Both the position numbers and the translations under genes were made by a program. From the NCBI GenBank assembly GCA_030248215.1, contig JASANG010001881.1, positions 186,001 through 250,000 of the forward strand: DNA of 64,000 nucleotides, written 5' to 3'. Shown here piece by piece: positions 43,835-55,058 of this stretch (positions within the stretch are counted from its first letter, which is position 1; every line of letters starts with the position of its first letter). The notes beneath the pieces are model-generated. The model did not search any database. It worked only from the letters and a program-made list of their open reading frames with translations, and was not told the origin of the DNA. The DNA is from Enoplolaimus lenunculus (Eukaryota; Nematoda; Enoplea; Enoplida; Thoracostomopsidae).

Positions 43835-44095
43835 GGACGTGACCGGATATCGGTTTCCGGTAAAAATCGGCATCTGTTTCCGTTTCCGTTATAGAAATAA
43901 CGGATATTCTTTTATTGGTACGCTGAAAATTAGTTGTAAAAATCATGTGTTGATCTCTGTAATTTTGCATTGCAGATATGCTGTAATGTTTGAAATGAAA
44001 TAAAACACAAAAATTATCCAAAATCTTAAAAATTTCGATGCATCCGCTATTTTTTCTCCACAATTTTAGAAAACTTGGAAATATTTGCAAGCCTC
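43835..44095. mobile_element. Family N repeat, reverse
   Basis: GGTTTCCGGTAAAAATCGGC, CCGTTATAGAAATAACGG and GCAGATATGCTGTAATG. Confidence 0.6.
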
Positions 44096-44124
44096 AATTG
44101 TGTTGGCAGAAAAATGAACCATCT

Positions 44125-44403
44125 TTGAAACTCACGCGTTGCGTTTTTGGCCTACCCCCCTTGTTTAGGGGGTCTGTATGCAGTTTTATATCGTAGTAAT
44201 CCTAAGAGCAAAGTGTAACCCCTCCTTGTTTAAGGGGAGTAGGTGTACTGAAGCATACTTTATTGTTAATCTTTTGCTTAAACCCACCTGATTGAGGTGG
44301 GTGGAACACAAATGCAACGCGTTCTGGTACATTTAGTACCATGCACAGCCCAATCAGTTGCACACTCTTCTGCAAGGTGGACATCATCCACTCTTGTTAT
44401 TAC
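44125..44403. mobile_element. Family M element, one arm lost
   Basis: ACGCGTTGCGTTTTTGGCC, CCCCTTGTTTAGGGGG loop, then GTTGCACACTCTTCTGC and CATCCACTCTTGTTAT. Confidence 0.65.
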
Positions 44404-44406
44404 TAA

Positions 44407-44660
44407 CACAATGTAAATTTCGATGGATTGATTAATCAACTCAGCTAGAGAGTTACTTATTTCTGAGCTAATAGCAGATAACATTAACTCACATTCAGTT
44501 GAATTGATTCTTACTCTGAGTTCAGTTTATTCCGGGTAAGTTGAATAATTAAGTTAGAGTGAGATTTATTTACTCAGAATTCTGAGTTCTGAAAGCCCTA
44601 ACTCAGACTGAGTGTTTCAACACATTCTGAGTTCAAATTAACTCACTCGGATTTACAGTG
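44407..44660. mobile_element. Family D MITE directly next to family M
   Basis: CACAATGTAAATTTCGATGG and CGGATTTACAGTG. Confidence 0.75.
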
Positions 44661-44978
44661 CAGATACTAAACCTTCAAAATTACGGCTTATTAATAAATT
44701 AAACTAGTCAACGTGGTTGCAAATTTGCAGCCCAAAACATCCTTCTCAAACTTTATCATATATGATGTCTGTTGCGGGTATATGAGACATTCATTGCAAC
44801 AGCTAGAACGATGCCAAAAATACGTATATGGGGTGTTCCAGCTTTAATATAGGTATTGTGATGTCGAATAGCCTATATGCGATTGTCGATATAACAAAAC
44901 TAACATTTTTTACATGAACCACCAGGAAAGTGTGAGGATAGGTATCAGTATTTTAACTGACTCTCAAACCATCTTGTA

Positions 44979-45156
44979 CACTGTAAAAAATGGTGGGTCA
45001 AATTCATTTTTTGCGAAGTAGGCTTTTCCTGACTACACAAACTGAGTCAAATTCGACTCAATCTGACTCTAGCGCAGTCAAATTTTGACTCAGTTTGTGT
45101 AGACAGGAAAAGCCTATTTGGGACAGAGTCCAAATGACTCACCATTGTTTGCAGTG
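44979..45156. mobile_element. Family E MITE
   Basis: CACTGTAAAAAATGGTGGG and CACCATTGTTTGCAGTG; arms AGGCTTTTCCTGACTACAC and GTGTAGACAGGAAAAGCCT. Confidence 0.8.
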
Positions 45157-45457
45157 TAATTTGTTATAATTTCACAAGAGATTTTGTTTATCTTTGATAT
45201 TTCTATTGGGAAGGTATGTCAAAAATTAACTCAATTGTTATTGTAATATTTTCACAGCTTTTCAGCAAATTTTACTTCTAATTTTTTACGCGAAATTATA
45301 AAAATACCAGATAACAATTTATGAAATTTCAGTTGTATCCAAACATAAACGAATCATTTTTCAAATTATTGCAGTCTCTCACAATTTCAGTTTGTTTCCG
45401 TTTTCAGTATTTTGATCGCTACCCGCCTCAAACATCCCGTCAATCAATATTGATATA

Positions 45458-45698
45458 CACTGTAAATTCCAGTGAATTGATTTAAACTCAACGTGAGTTG
45501 AATCCACTCAGAAGCCTGAGCTCTGAATTAGGTGTTTTAGAACTCAGTAATCTGAATTGAGTGAACTCATTTTGGGTTAATTAATCAACTCACACAGAAT
45601 TACATCAGATCAGACTGAGTTATTATTTACTGTTATTAACTCAGAAATACTTAATTCTCTGCCTGAGTTAATAAAGCAACTCATTGGAATCTACAGTG
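45458..45698. mobile_element. Family D MITE, TA-flanked
   Basis: TA-CACTGTAAATTCCAGTG and GGAATCTACAGTG-TA. Confidence 0.8.
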
Positions 45699-45921
45699 TA
45701 ATTTCTTTTGAAATGTTAGTTGATTGTACAACTAATAGCCTACTAACCCGATAAGGAGTTAATTAGGCAAATATATTAAAAAACCTAAAAATATAAATTT
45801 TATGTGTTTGATAGACTTAATTACAAGAGTCAAACCCGCCTGAGGTTGCGATTATAAAGTCTTAGCTTTACCCGGTTCCTCATAGGTATATCAACTAAAT
45901 TACAAATTGTATGCTCGCAAT

Positions 45922-46099
45922 GGCCCATGAATATAACAGCGCCGGTTCGTTTGTCTGCGGGGCTGTACTAGAGTCAGTTTAAGCTTTAAACTAACTTTTT
46001 TGCCAAGCCATACGTTTAGCAATAGGTTAATTCTTACGTTTAGGCTTAGGCTTACGAATCTGGTTATACTACAGTGCCGGCCCTATTCTATTCATGGCC
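45922..46099. mobile_element. GGCC-C MITE
   Basis: GGCCCATGAATATAACAG and CTATTCATGGCC; flanks ctcgcaat/ttcacaat match 6/8. Confidence 0.75.
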
Positions 46100-46109
46100 T
46101 TCACAATAT

Positions 46110-46325
46110 ACATAAACAGTGCGCAGTGTTCTACAATTCTTGAGCGTAAGTGCAGTATAAAATCTCCACAAGACGTAAGAAAACTTCCAACTTAAGCTTC
46201 AAGCTCTTATAGCTAATTTTTTATGGCAAACGCCTCTCAAACCAGAAACTGGTATTGCAGAGTTACATTGAAATTAGGTTTCAGGTAAAATAGAAAATAT
46301 TCGTGTGACAAAACAGTAAACCCAA
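46110..46325 (+). mobile_element. TTAA/tRNA-like element (family I), degraded
   Basis: CCACAAGACGTAAGAAAAC, CTTCAAGCTCTTATAGCTAA and AAATAGAAAATATTCGTGTG; B box eroded. Confidence 0.6.
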
Positions 46326-46649
46326 ATGCTTCATGATAAACTGCGCATGAGCAAACAAGGCTTAAAGCTGTAATATGGTCTTCCGTGAACAGAAACTGAT
46401 ACTTTTGTTTTATAAACTGCCGGCACAAATTCTAAGTACTCATTTTCATAACTTAAAAGCTTATAAAGTTTTAGGTTGAAATTTGACTAAAGGTCGATGA
46501 TATCGTTTATTAGTCCCTTTATCAAAAGTCAATAACGACTCTTTTTACAAGAGTGTGCAACTGAGGAAATTCGGTGTACCAACGAACGTACCCAACGCAC
46601 GTTGTAATATTGTTGCAAAGTTGCTCAAAATACGTATGTGGGGCTTTCT

Positions 46650-46810
46650 AGCTTTAATAATATATATGGATGTTCAGGCTGACGATTAGGCTCAGGCTTT
46701 GGCTTAAAGTGAAGACTTAGTCTTAAGGTTTGAGCATTAGGATTATATAAACCATTTCTAAAACCTAAGTCTAAGCCTAATCCTAAGCATTGTAGAACAA
46801 GCGTATAAGA
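46650..46810. mobile_element. Degraded hexamer-rich fragment
   Basis: TTAGGC/GCCTAA words in both orientations (46687-46800), no clear termini. A family L end (AAAATACGTATGTGGGGC) precedes it at 46627. Confidence 0.45.
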
Positions 46811-46829
46811 GCCGTTTATACTCAATAAA

Positions 46830-47945
46830 TCCTGAAAAAATAGCCATTTTTTTCAACCACTTTTATTATGAACTAAAAACCAAACGATCGGACCTGATAC
46901 AGGATGGCCTTGAAAAGTTTCAACTTGGCTTGTACGTCATGTGAAACCCTTGCATGCCCCTTCTAAAAATTTTCAGAAATCTTAGCAACAGACTAAAGGT
47001 TTGTGATCTTGTTTGACGACTACACTTCATATCCCGATTCGAAATAATACGAATTTTTACTAAACAAAATGTAATATTTGTAATTTTTTATAGGTTTTGT
47101 AAGCGAAGGCGCAAAAAAACCAAGATACCCAGGCCTCGGGTTCTGTTTGGGGGTCCTTAGAGATAGTTCCAGCTGAAATTGTGACGTACATCACAAACCC
47201 TGTTTGCCGAAAGCTTACAAATGTATCTTTATCGTGTCAGATCTGACAAATTACAAGTTTGGCCAAAGAAAAATATTTGTTGCTAAATTTCGTATGTGAA
47301 GTTTGATCGGCTTATATTTGTTTGTTGTTACCTTGCGGTAAATCGTTGGATTACCTTCGTCTATTTTGAACAGCTGTTTTTGGTGTCTTTCAAATAATTA
47401 CCGTGAACCAAGCCTGAAACAATTTTGTAGCTATGTAATTATAACATAAAATATTTTTGTAACCCAAGACGTTGTTTCATTAATTTTTAGCTTATATTTA
47501 TTATTAATCTTGCATAGATTGATTGCAGCAGTCGCAAAATTGTATCGGCCAAAATTAATTTTAACAACTTTAATGTAATTCGTGGTTATACCTTTCGCCT
47601 CTTAATTCTACTGATATCGATGATTGCTAAAAATAGCTGAAACCAATTTTGTAGCCGTGTAAACATTAGCTTATAACTGGTTTAAAAACTACAAAATATT
47701 GGCCAAAATATTTCTATAACCTAAGGTGTTATTATTAATTTTTGGTTAACCCTTATGACGGTGCTTAGATTCGTTTGCCTAATAATCATAATTAAGCGAG
47801 ATGGCGCATCCGGTTCTCGTCTCTGTTTTACGGTAATAAAATTATTAAAAGATCAATAGACCAGGGTGCAAGCGGAGGTAAAAACCACAACCAAAGCTGG
47901 AGGTAATCAAATGGATTACATTTTGCCAATGATGCAGGGGTCACG
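46830..47945. other. Long stretch with little repeat
   Basis: A family K remnant near 46905-46985 (GAAAAGTTTCAACTTGGC). The rest is AT-rich and unique; 47100-47200 has a short GC-richer island with no supported ORF. Confidence 0.35.
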
Positions 47946-47947
47946 TT

Positions 47948-48605
47948 ATAACTTGGGCGGCTTGGAATATGTTTTGTCCATGTTGATTCAATGTGAACAT
48001 GAATTGTTATGATCTAAATAGCGGATATGCAGGCAACATGTAAATGTCACATATTGGCTTACAGACCACTGCTCTCAAGCGATCATCGTATACAAGCAGA
48101 CATTTGTCAAAAGATACCGCATGACATTTGTATGAAATTTATGCCAATATCATGCATATGATATTCCAAAATTCTAACAAATACCACATGACATTATGCA
48201 GGACAATGTAATTTTAACGCACTAATAAAATAAGAAACGAAGTAGCAAATAATTTCAAACGTTGCATCAGCTCTTTGGTTCTTGTTTCCGACAGAAATTC
48301 CCCCTAATTCTATTCTTAAATGCAAAAAATTCAAATTTCAAATAATAGTATCATAGCTATTCATCAGGACAATTTGATTATGTTACTTCAGGTACGAAGA
48401 CACTTGGAAACATATCATACGATACTCGCAGACAATATGTAGCATATCATATGATGTTGCAGTACAAACGGTGGCTGTCACATCAGGATATCAGACAACT
48501 CAATTTTTTAATTGTCATCAGATTAACATTCAGACAAAATGTCATCCGCTATACTAATAGAAATCGTCAAAACGTGTTCCGGGTTGTCCCAATTATAACG
48601 TGAAC
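47948..48605. mobile_element. Family O element, full length, about 660 bp
   Basis: TCACGTTATAACTTGGGCGG at the left; the right end reads inward as TCACGTTATAATTGGGACAA. The interior is rich in ATATCATATGA and GACAT words. No ORF. Confidence 0.7.
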
Positions 48606-48719
48606 GCCGCATGACGCCGATAGGAAAGATAAAGTGAGAAAGAGGATATGACGCCACTGTGGGCGTTCGCGTAGACAAATTAAAACATTGTCCATTGCGA
48701 CATCCTACGACCTTATATA

Positions 48720-48971
48720 CACTGTAAATTTCAGTGAGTTCATTTTAACTCAGAATGAGTTGAATCACTCAGTCTGAGTTAGGACTATCAGAACTCAAAA
48801 TTTTGAGTTGATTCAATTCAGTGTGAGTTAATTAACCAACTCACCCAAAGTTAACTTAACTCAGAGTAAGAATCAACTCAACTCGGAGTGAGTTTATGTT
48901 TACTGATATTAATTCAGAAATAACCAACTCACTAGCTGAATTGATTAATCAACTCATCGGAATTTACAGTG
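48720..48971. mobile_element. Family D MITE, complete, TA-flanked
   Basis: TA-CACTGTAAATTTCAGTG and CGGAATTTACAGTG-TA; nearly identical in plan to the 35.3-kb copy. Confidence 0.85.
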
Positions 48972-49112
48972 TACTCTGTGTACGCCGATAGGAAATATCG
49001 GTTTATGCTCTGTATATTAAGACCTATCACCAACTGACGATAGAAATTTCACCCGTCATTTCAAAACAACATACAAACTTAGTTTTCTAAAATAATTTTA
49101 CGTTTGTTTTGC

Positions 49113-49293
49113 GGCCTATGTTACTTTAACGGGCGTTCAGGTTTCTATTGGGTCGATAAAACAGTAGGTTTTAGATTCTACAATAGCGTTTTTTTGCTTA
49201 GGCTTAGGCGTAGGATGAGGAACACATTTTTGCAACGCTTAGGTTTAGGAATACGCTTAATTTACTGTTACGCCTCTAAAAGTAACATTGGCC
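49113..49293. mobile_element. GGCC-B MITE
   Basis: GGCCTATGTTACTTTAACGG and CTAAAAGTAACATTGGCC; flanks tgttttgc/gtttttgc. Confidence 0.85.
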
Positions 49294-50030
49294 GTTTTTG
49301 CTGTGCGATATTACGGAAATAATTCAACGCAAAATAATAAACTAATTTACGTTTAGAAAATAAAATTATTTTTCTATCAAAAAATACCTGAAGGAATAAG
49401 ATGTTTTCAACTGACTGTATGACCGCAAAACTTTAAGCTTACAAACAATAGCCGAATCATTACGTAGGAGGCTTGTAAAACGGTTTATTTTGTGTTTCAA
49501 TTCTAACTTTTAACCAGAATAGCAGGTGTGAAACATTTCGGCCACATCCTACTCAATAATTGACATATATACATGCAAATACGGTAAAATATATTCATTC
49601 TCAGAAATCCAATGGGCAAACGAAAACATGTATATATTGTCAATTGTGTTTAAGAGCATTCATTACAAGTTGGTAATCGGTAAGTTTTGTAACTTTCGAA
49701 CAAATTTCGAAGAGGATAATAGACATTGGTTCATATAACAGCCCCTGACAAATTCAACAGCAACACCCAGGTTGTTCCCAGCGACAGGTGTTGAACCAAA
49801 ATTTTGTTACTAAAGTTGCTTTTAGCTTCTAGCGCGGTTTACTTGCGACAGCTTTTAAGCTGTGTGTCATATCGCGGGCTTGTGTCGTCGGAAATTTGTG
49901 TCTCCGAAATTTTCATTCACTGGTTCAAAAGTACCAAGGGTAGTCATTAACTGAAGACATATTCTCTATACACAGATGAGTATCAAATTGCCAAATGCAA
50001 CGGGATTGGCAAAACCTACCGGCGCCGCGC
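49294..50030. other. Unique stretch
   Basis: No gene or defined repeat; weak family F phrases near 49660-49700 and 49910-49990. Confidence 0.35.
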
Positions 50031-50204
50031 GGCCAATGAAAAGAACACTGGCGGAACAGTATTATAAGCATATCCCTGAACCTAATCTAAAGCCTAAGCC
50101 TAAGCCTAAGCCTAAGCCTAGGCAAAAAAAATTAGTCTAAAGCTTAAGCTTTCTCTATTGCAGTCCCACAAATAAACATTCCGCCCCTGATCTTTACATG
50201 CGCC
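50031..50204. mobile_element. GGCC-A MITE
   Basis: GGCCAATGAAAAGAACACTG and TGATCTTTACATGCGCC; GCCTAA core. Confidence 0.8.
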
Positions 50205-50220
50205 CTATGAGCAATAATAA

Positions 50221-50570
50221 TGCCGTCTGACACCGGATAGCAACGCAAGTGAATTACCGCACCTCATGGCACCCAATTGTAACTTTATTACTTTCGGCAA
50301 ACGCTGGGCACATGAGCTGTTGACGTATTTCGGCATTGCAGAAACTTATGAAATTGTGTGTGAAAAATGGTAACAAACTCCCAAGTGGTCAAGGCACAAC
50401 TTTGAAGAAATTTCAGGAATATTTTTAAAATCAAAACAGCCGAAACTTCCGGCAAAAATGAACTCCTGCAAGATGTCGAGTTTCAGTGGGAATCCGAGCC
50501 TGAAACAAACCAGTTTAAGTTTACAAAATGCGAAAACTTTTCCATTGACAAGTCAGAGATTAAGCATTGA
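50221..50570 (+). CDS. Unrecognised two-exon ORF with a 47-nt intron
   Basis: An open frame (50221-50369; first ATG at 50266) reads MAPNCNFITFGKRWAHELL and ends AETYEIVCEKW at a GT donor. After 47 nt, an AG acceptor (atttcag) at 50416 restores the phase exactly within the Trp codon. The second exon (50417-50570) reads KIKTAETSGKNELLQDVEF and WESEPETNQFKFTKCENF to a TGA. Both parts are protein-like and free of known repeats; the upstream boundary is a GGCC-A element ending at 50204. Neither exon was recognised. A 47-nt intron is far shorter than others in this window, so a recent deletion within a single exon is an alternative explanation. Confidence 0.35.
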
Positions 50571-50678
50571 AATCAAAAACCTGTAGCGATACACATATGG
50601 TATGTATGTATATACATATATCAGAGAGTAATCGGATATTCGTCAGTTTTAGGTATCCGGTTGCACCTTTATATATAC

Positions 50679-50872
50679 TAAACTGCCAGCTTTGCGCAAT
50701 ACACAAAGTTAGCGAAAACACAAAAATTTGCGTGCAAATTTTTCACAGAACGAAGAACAATCAATCACGTGTATTTCCTAAGAAATTTTTGTAAACAAAG
50801 TAATGCTTGAAATATGCCCAAAATACGTATGTGGTGCGTTCCAGCTTTACTATATAGATATCACGGTTCAAC
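50679..50872. mobile_element. Family L repeat, reverse
   Basis: CTGCCAGCTTTGCGCAATAC, ATCAATCACGTGTATTTCC, ACGTATGTGGTGCGTTCCAG. Confidence 0.65.
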
Positions 50873-51288
50873 CGGAATTCCTGCAAAAACTCAAATCATG
50901 TTCACGCATTCACAGATGCAGAGGCAAGAATTATAACGGTTTCGTGCAAACTCACTCATAATCATTAAATATTTGAATTACTGACTTAAAAATTTGCAAT
51001 TAGTTCAATGTTTTGTTTTAATAAACTGTTAGATTAAAAATCTGATGTGGTTTCCCAAAATTTTTTGCTAAAATAACACAAAATTCGCTTAAACCATTTT
51101 TTTGATTAGATTTCTGAAAAGTTCAAAGCAATTCGGGAATAAAAAATTTTTCAAATTCCAGTTCCTGTTCGTGTTCCGGCAAAATCAGTTCCTGTCGGAA
51201 CCCTGACATATATATAGACAAATAGAATCTCTTAACCTAAGTTTTGCACATCTTTTCATAATTTGGTGCTCAATCACTTACACTACTA

Positions 51289-51534
51289 CACTGTGAATTC
51301 CAATGATTTCAACTCGGACGAAAAGCTAATTATTTCAGAGTTAATAATATTAAACTTTAAACTCACTCTGAGTTGAGTTGATTCTCACTTCGAGTTGTGT
51401 TCATTCCGGGAAAGTTGATTAATTAAATCAGAATAAGTTGTATCAACTCAGAATTATGAGTTCTTATAGTCCTAACTCAAACTGAGTGATTCAACTCATT
51501 CTGAGTTAAAATCAACTCACTGAAATTTACAGTG
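51289..51534. mobile_element. Family D MITE
   Basis: CACTGTGAATTCCAATG and CACTGAAATTTACAGTG. Confidence 0.8.
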
Positions 51535-51682
51535 TGATGTTTTTATTTATACATTTCAGCAGTTATAAAGTAAATAAACTCATATTTGAACGCAAAATCA
51601 ATTTAAAGCGTAATAAATTATTATCTTAAAAGTTATCAAGTAAACTAAAACATTTTAGAAAATATATTAAATTTAACAAAAA

Positions 51683-52108
51683 ATGTTATTCGTACGACGA
51701 GTTATTTGTTTAATTATTGCAATGCTGTTAGCAACTTGTAGTTTCAACTCGGCTACCGCTACTGTAACAGGCAGTTCAATTCGACTCTTAACTCGCCAAT
51801 TAAATTATAGTCCTCCGTATGGTCGCTATTTTATCATCTTTGCTCCAGAACCGTTCAAGTTTCGTTCAGTCAATCTCGAACAATCGCCAAGCTTAACTGA
51901 AGACCCTGTAGACGTCAACACAGCTGTGGACCAAACAACTACGGATTCAAATCAACCAATGAGCAATGGTAACAATGGTAAAAGTACGTACGAAGCGTTA
52001 AAACGTCACAAATCGCACAGAATTGACATTAACAACTTACCATCGGCTGCATTTATCAAGTGGATAACGAAAAATGGAGTGCCACCACTTATGATCCCTG
52101 GATTATGA
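51683..52108 (+). CDS. Predicted secreted protein, 141 residues, unrecognised
   Basis: A single-exon frame begins MLFVRR, followed by ICLIIAMLLATCSFNSATA, a good signal peptide with likely cleavage after about residue 26. The mature part contains RQLNYSPPYGRYFIIFAPEP, an acidic, Ser/Thr/Asn-rich linker (LTEDPVDVNTAVDQTTTDSN), and a C-terminal part with KRHKSHRIDINNLPSAAFIK and VPPLMIPGL. There are no cysteines after the signal. Basic sites (RR, KRHK) could be processing sites of a peptide precursor, but this is inference. Upstream is AT-rich and starts just after a TA-flanked MITE ending at 51534. No family was recognised. Confidence 0.6.
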   Translation: MLFVRRVICLIIAMLLATCSFNSATATVTGSSIRLLTRQLNYSPPYGRYFIIFAPEPFKFRSVNLEQSPSLTEDPVDVNTAVDQTTTDSNQPMSNGNNGKSTYEALKRHKSHRIDINNLPSAAFIKWITKNGVPPLMIPGL

Positions 52109-52194
52109 ATTTATTGATCTCTGGATAATTGGATAATTGTATTCTTAAATGGTTATTGCAATTATCATCAGTAATAGTGATAACTGATCCATAT

Positions 52195-52408
52195 CGACAA
52201 GTGTGTATAACAGCTATCATCAGTTAGTAATAAGTTTTCAAACTCGCGTCCTGTTGTCGTTGCTGAACTCAAAATTAAAATTCAGGAGTAGAGAAAATCA
52301 AATGCGAAAAATACGCTAAATATTGAACGTCAGTATTCGCTGGTTCGAAAGTTACAAGACCTATCGCCAACTCGTCATAGATGCTACACACATTTAAGCA
52401 GTCGGGCC
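52195..52408. mobile_element. Family F palindromic MITE
   Basis: GTGTATAACAGCTATCATCA and CTACACACATTTAAGCAG; left terminus eroded. Confidence 0.7.
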
Positions 52409-52609
52409 GCGGTTGTCAAACAAGCGAATTATGAATATGTAATTTACATTCTAGTTTTCAGAATTTTTGGCTAATAAATTCCGATGTTTTTAATTTAAAA
52501 TAGTATAAAAAATTTCATTAATTCAAACACAGGTTTGACAATTACAAGACCTATCTTCAACTGGCAGCTTGGCTAATGTTAATTACAGAGGCCAGCACAT
52601 GAAGCCTAA

Positions 52610-52832
52610 CGCCCGTATTTTCAAATGTGTGTAGCGCCTATCACCAGTTGATGACAACTCTTGTAACTTTTGAACCAGCAAAATGCTGACGCTTGAAATT
52701 CAGTACATTTTTCGCCTATGATTTGCTCTACTCCTGTTCCAATTTTGAGTTCATTAACTGTAATAGTTAGTGAGTTTGAAAACTTATTACTAACTGATGA
52801 TAGTTGCTATACACAGTCCAGAATATGGTCCT
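52610..52832. mobile_element. Family F palindromic MITE, opposite orientation to the copy 200 bp before
   Basis: CGCCCGTATTTTCAAATGTG and CACAGTCCAGAATATGGTCC; arms CACCAGTTGATGACA and CTGATGATAG. Confidence 0.75.
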
Positions 52833-52954
52833 TAGTCTAAACGTTAGCGTAAGACTAACATGAGTCTAAACTTAACTGTAAGCCTATGCCTATCAGTCTG
52901 TATACGTGCCACCGTATCTTTGTCTCTTAACGTCCAGGTTCCAATAGTTAACAT

Positions 52955-53127
52955 GGCCCATGTATAGAATACGGCCGGATCGTTTTCCGGAGGAGCTGTA
53001 ATAGAGTCAGTTAAAGCTGTAGACTGAATTTTTTGCTTACGCTTACGCTTAGGCTTAGGCTTAGGAATAGGCTCATCCTTTCACGCTTAGTCTTAGGCTT
53101 AGGCTTAGGCTTAGGAATACGATGGGT
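52955..53127. mobile_element. GGCC-C MITE, right terminus missing
   Basis: GGCCCATGTATAGAATACGG, GTCAGTTAAAGCTGTAGACT and TTAGGC core; then coding-like sequence instead of a right end. Confidence 0.7.
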
Positions 53128-53345
53128 CATTTGTTGTGGTTGTGTATGATTGCGAATGTGTGCAAAGATATTAAAAATATGTTTTGCATAAAAGCACAGC
53201 ATTAGAATGGACCACAACGATTCCTGGGGCCAAGAAATTTTCAAAATGGACTGAACCTCAACGTTCTTTCTGTCAACTTTACTGGGTCGGTGGCGCAAGC
53301 AGAAGAGACACAGAAACCTCGAAAATCTTTGGTCAATTTTCAAGC
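53128..53345 (-). other. Coding-like open stretch beside a truncated GGCC-C element
   Basis: On the minus strand one frame reads IDQRFSRFLCLFCLRHRPSK, then VDRKNVEVQSILKISWPQE, then LWSILMLCFYAKHIFNIFAH before running into the hexamer core of the element. The sequence is not repeated elsewhere in the window. It may be host sequence captured by, or adjoining, the element. It is not recognised. Confidence 0.2.
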
Positions 53346-53354
53346 CAAGCCTGA

Positions 53355-53527
53355 TCAGGCCCGTAGCCAGCTCACCTTATTGGGGGGGGTAGCTAAAAAT
53401 TTTTCAGGAGGGGCATTCAAGTGTTTTTAATGACTTGCAGGCAAGGTTGAAAATTTTTTAAGGGGGCCAAAATTTTTCCAGGGCGGGAGGCTGAACATCC
53501 CTGGCCTTCCCTTGGCTTCGGGCCCCG
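53355..53527. mobile_element. Family K MITE
   Basis: GGCCCGTAGCCAGCTCACC to GCCTTCCCTTGGCTTCGGGCC. Confidence 0.75.
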
Positions 53528-53739
53528 AGTCTGATACTGCGCGACTTTGAACATCTTGGAGCGTTAAACATTATATTCATATTGTTTTGGTATGAATAAT
53601 GTTCATTTTTCCCATCTGTTGTTTCTTATGTTTTACAACAGTAAATTTTGTGGAAATAAGTATACTTAAAATAGCTGCTAAATATATTTACGTCCTCATG
53701 CTAATGGGACCATAATGGACCGACCATATTGTTTTTTGT

Positions 53740-53990
53740 TTTTCTGTGTACAAAAGAATGTACCCAGCGCACGTTGCGTTTTTGGTCGACCATCTTCCCC
53801 CAATTTAGATGGGGGTTGCAATATGCACAGAACGAATGAAATACGTAATATGCCATGGGTCAAGAAGCACACCGTTTGTAGTTTTAATATTCCAGGTATA
53901 TTATATCATGGGATATCGACCCCCCCTCGGTGCCTCGCGAAAGCTGACAGTTGCATACTTTTGTCCATAATCATCTACTCTTGATAAAAT
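53740..53990. mobile_element. Family M element
   Basis: TGTACAAAAGAATGTACCCA, GCGCACGTTGCGTTTTTGG, AGTTGCATACTTTTGTCC and CATCTACTCTTGATAA. Confidence 0.6.
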
Positions 53991-54088
53991 GGACCTAATC
54001 ACAGTTTATGAGCGGAATAGCAAAATATTTATTTTTCAAACTTTTCTGAAAAGAAAAAACTGCATTTTTGCTGGATTTAGAATATCTA

Positions 54089-54470
54089 CTGTAGTGATAC
54101 GAATAATAAGGAGGTAATAAGAGGGTGGTCCCATTTTGAGTCTCAATCAATAGGAGTCCGTATCTCTAATAAAAGTCCGTGAGCGGCTAGATTCCCTAAA
54201 CCCAAATTAGAGTTCATAAATGGCAGTTATTTCTATTTGTAGTGCATAAATGACTCCACGACCAAATGAAGGTGAGTTCGAAACTTTAAAGCATACTTAA
54301 TGTTTGAAAGTACACTCCTAAAGTATAACCTCGCGTTATCGCTCAAGCTTCTGAGATACAAGACAAATAAATGTTCAATTCAACGGATAGTTGCAATACC
54401 GGATACATCTGTAACGATCTTCAGCGAAGCGTGGGTTAAAACTAAATAACAGTCCGTAGCCGAGTAACTA
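54089..54470. mobile_element. Family G MITE, right end missing
   Basis: CTGTAGTGATACGAATAATA to CCGTAGCCGAGTAAC. Confidence 0.75.
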
Positions 54471-54868
54471 AATGTGAGTTTAAGATATCGACCTGATATG
54501 AAATCCTTGTGATCGCTTCAGCAGACAGTAAGCGAGCATAAAAAATATTTTGTCGCAACAAATTTGTTATGCCAATAGGAAACTTTAGACCGGATACGAT
54601 TTTTTGATTTCCAGTAAAAATCTTTCATTATTTCTATTTTTGAGTCTGAATCATGTTATATTATACAGTCAAATGTGTATGAAACTGAAAAAGTATAAGA
54701 TTCCGTTCGTCGATCTTGAACAATTTAAATATTATTATTGAAATTAAATTTGTGAAACATATTTTAAATATTAATATTTATTGAATATTTCTGCTAAACA
54801 AAATTGTTCTGTTTCTCTGTTGAAGAATTTCATGACAAATAAGCTAAAACTTTCGTTATAACTCATTT
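54471..54868. other. Unique AT-rich stretch
   Basis: Nothing recognised. Confidence 0.4.
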
Positions 54869-55058
54869 GGCCCATGTTACTTTAAGTGGTGTCCAGGTTT
54901 CTGGTGGTTCTATAAAAGAGTAGGTTTTTATACTTGATTACATTTTTTGCTTAGGCTTAGGCTTAGAATTAGGCTTAGGAATTCATTTTTGCAACTTTTA
55001 GGCTTAGGCTTAGGAATACGCTTAATCTACTGTTACGCCCCTTAAAGTAACATTGGCC
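54869..55058. mobile_element. GGCC-B MITE
   Basis: GGCCCATGTTACTTTAAGTG and CTTAAAGTAACATTGGCC; flanks actcattt/aattattt. Confidence 0.85.
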
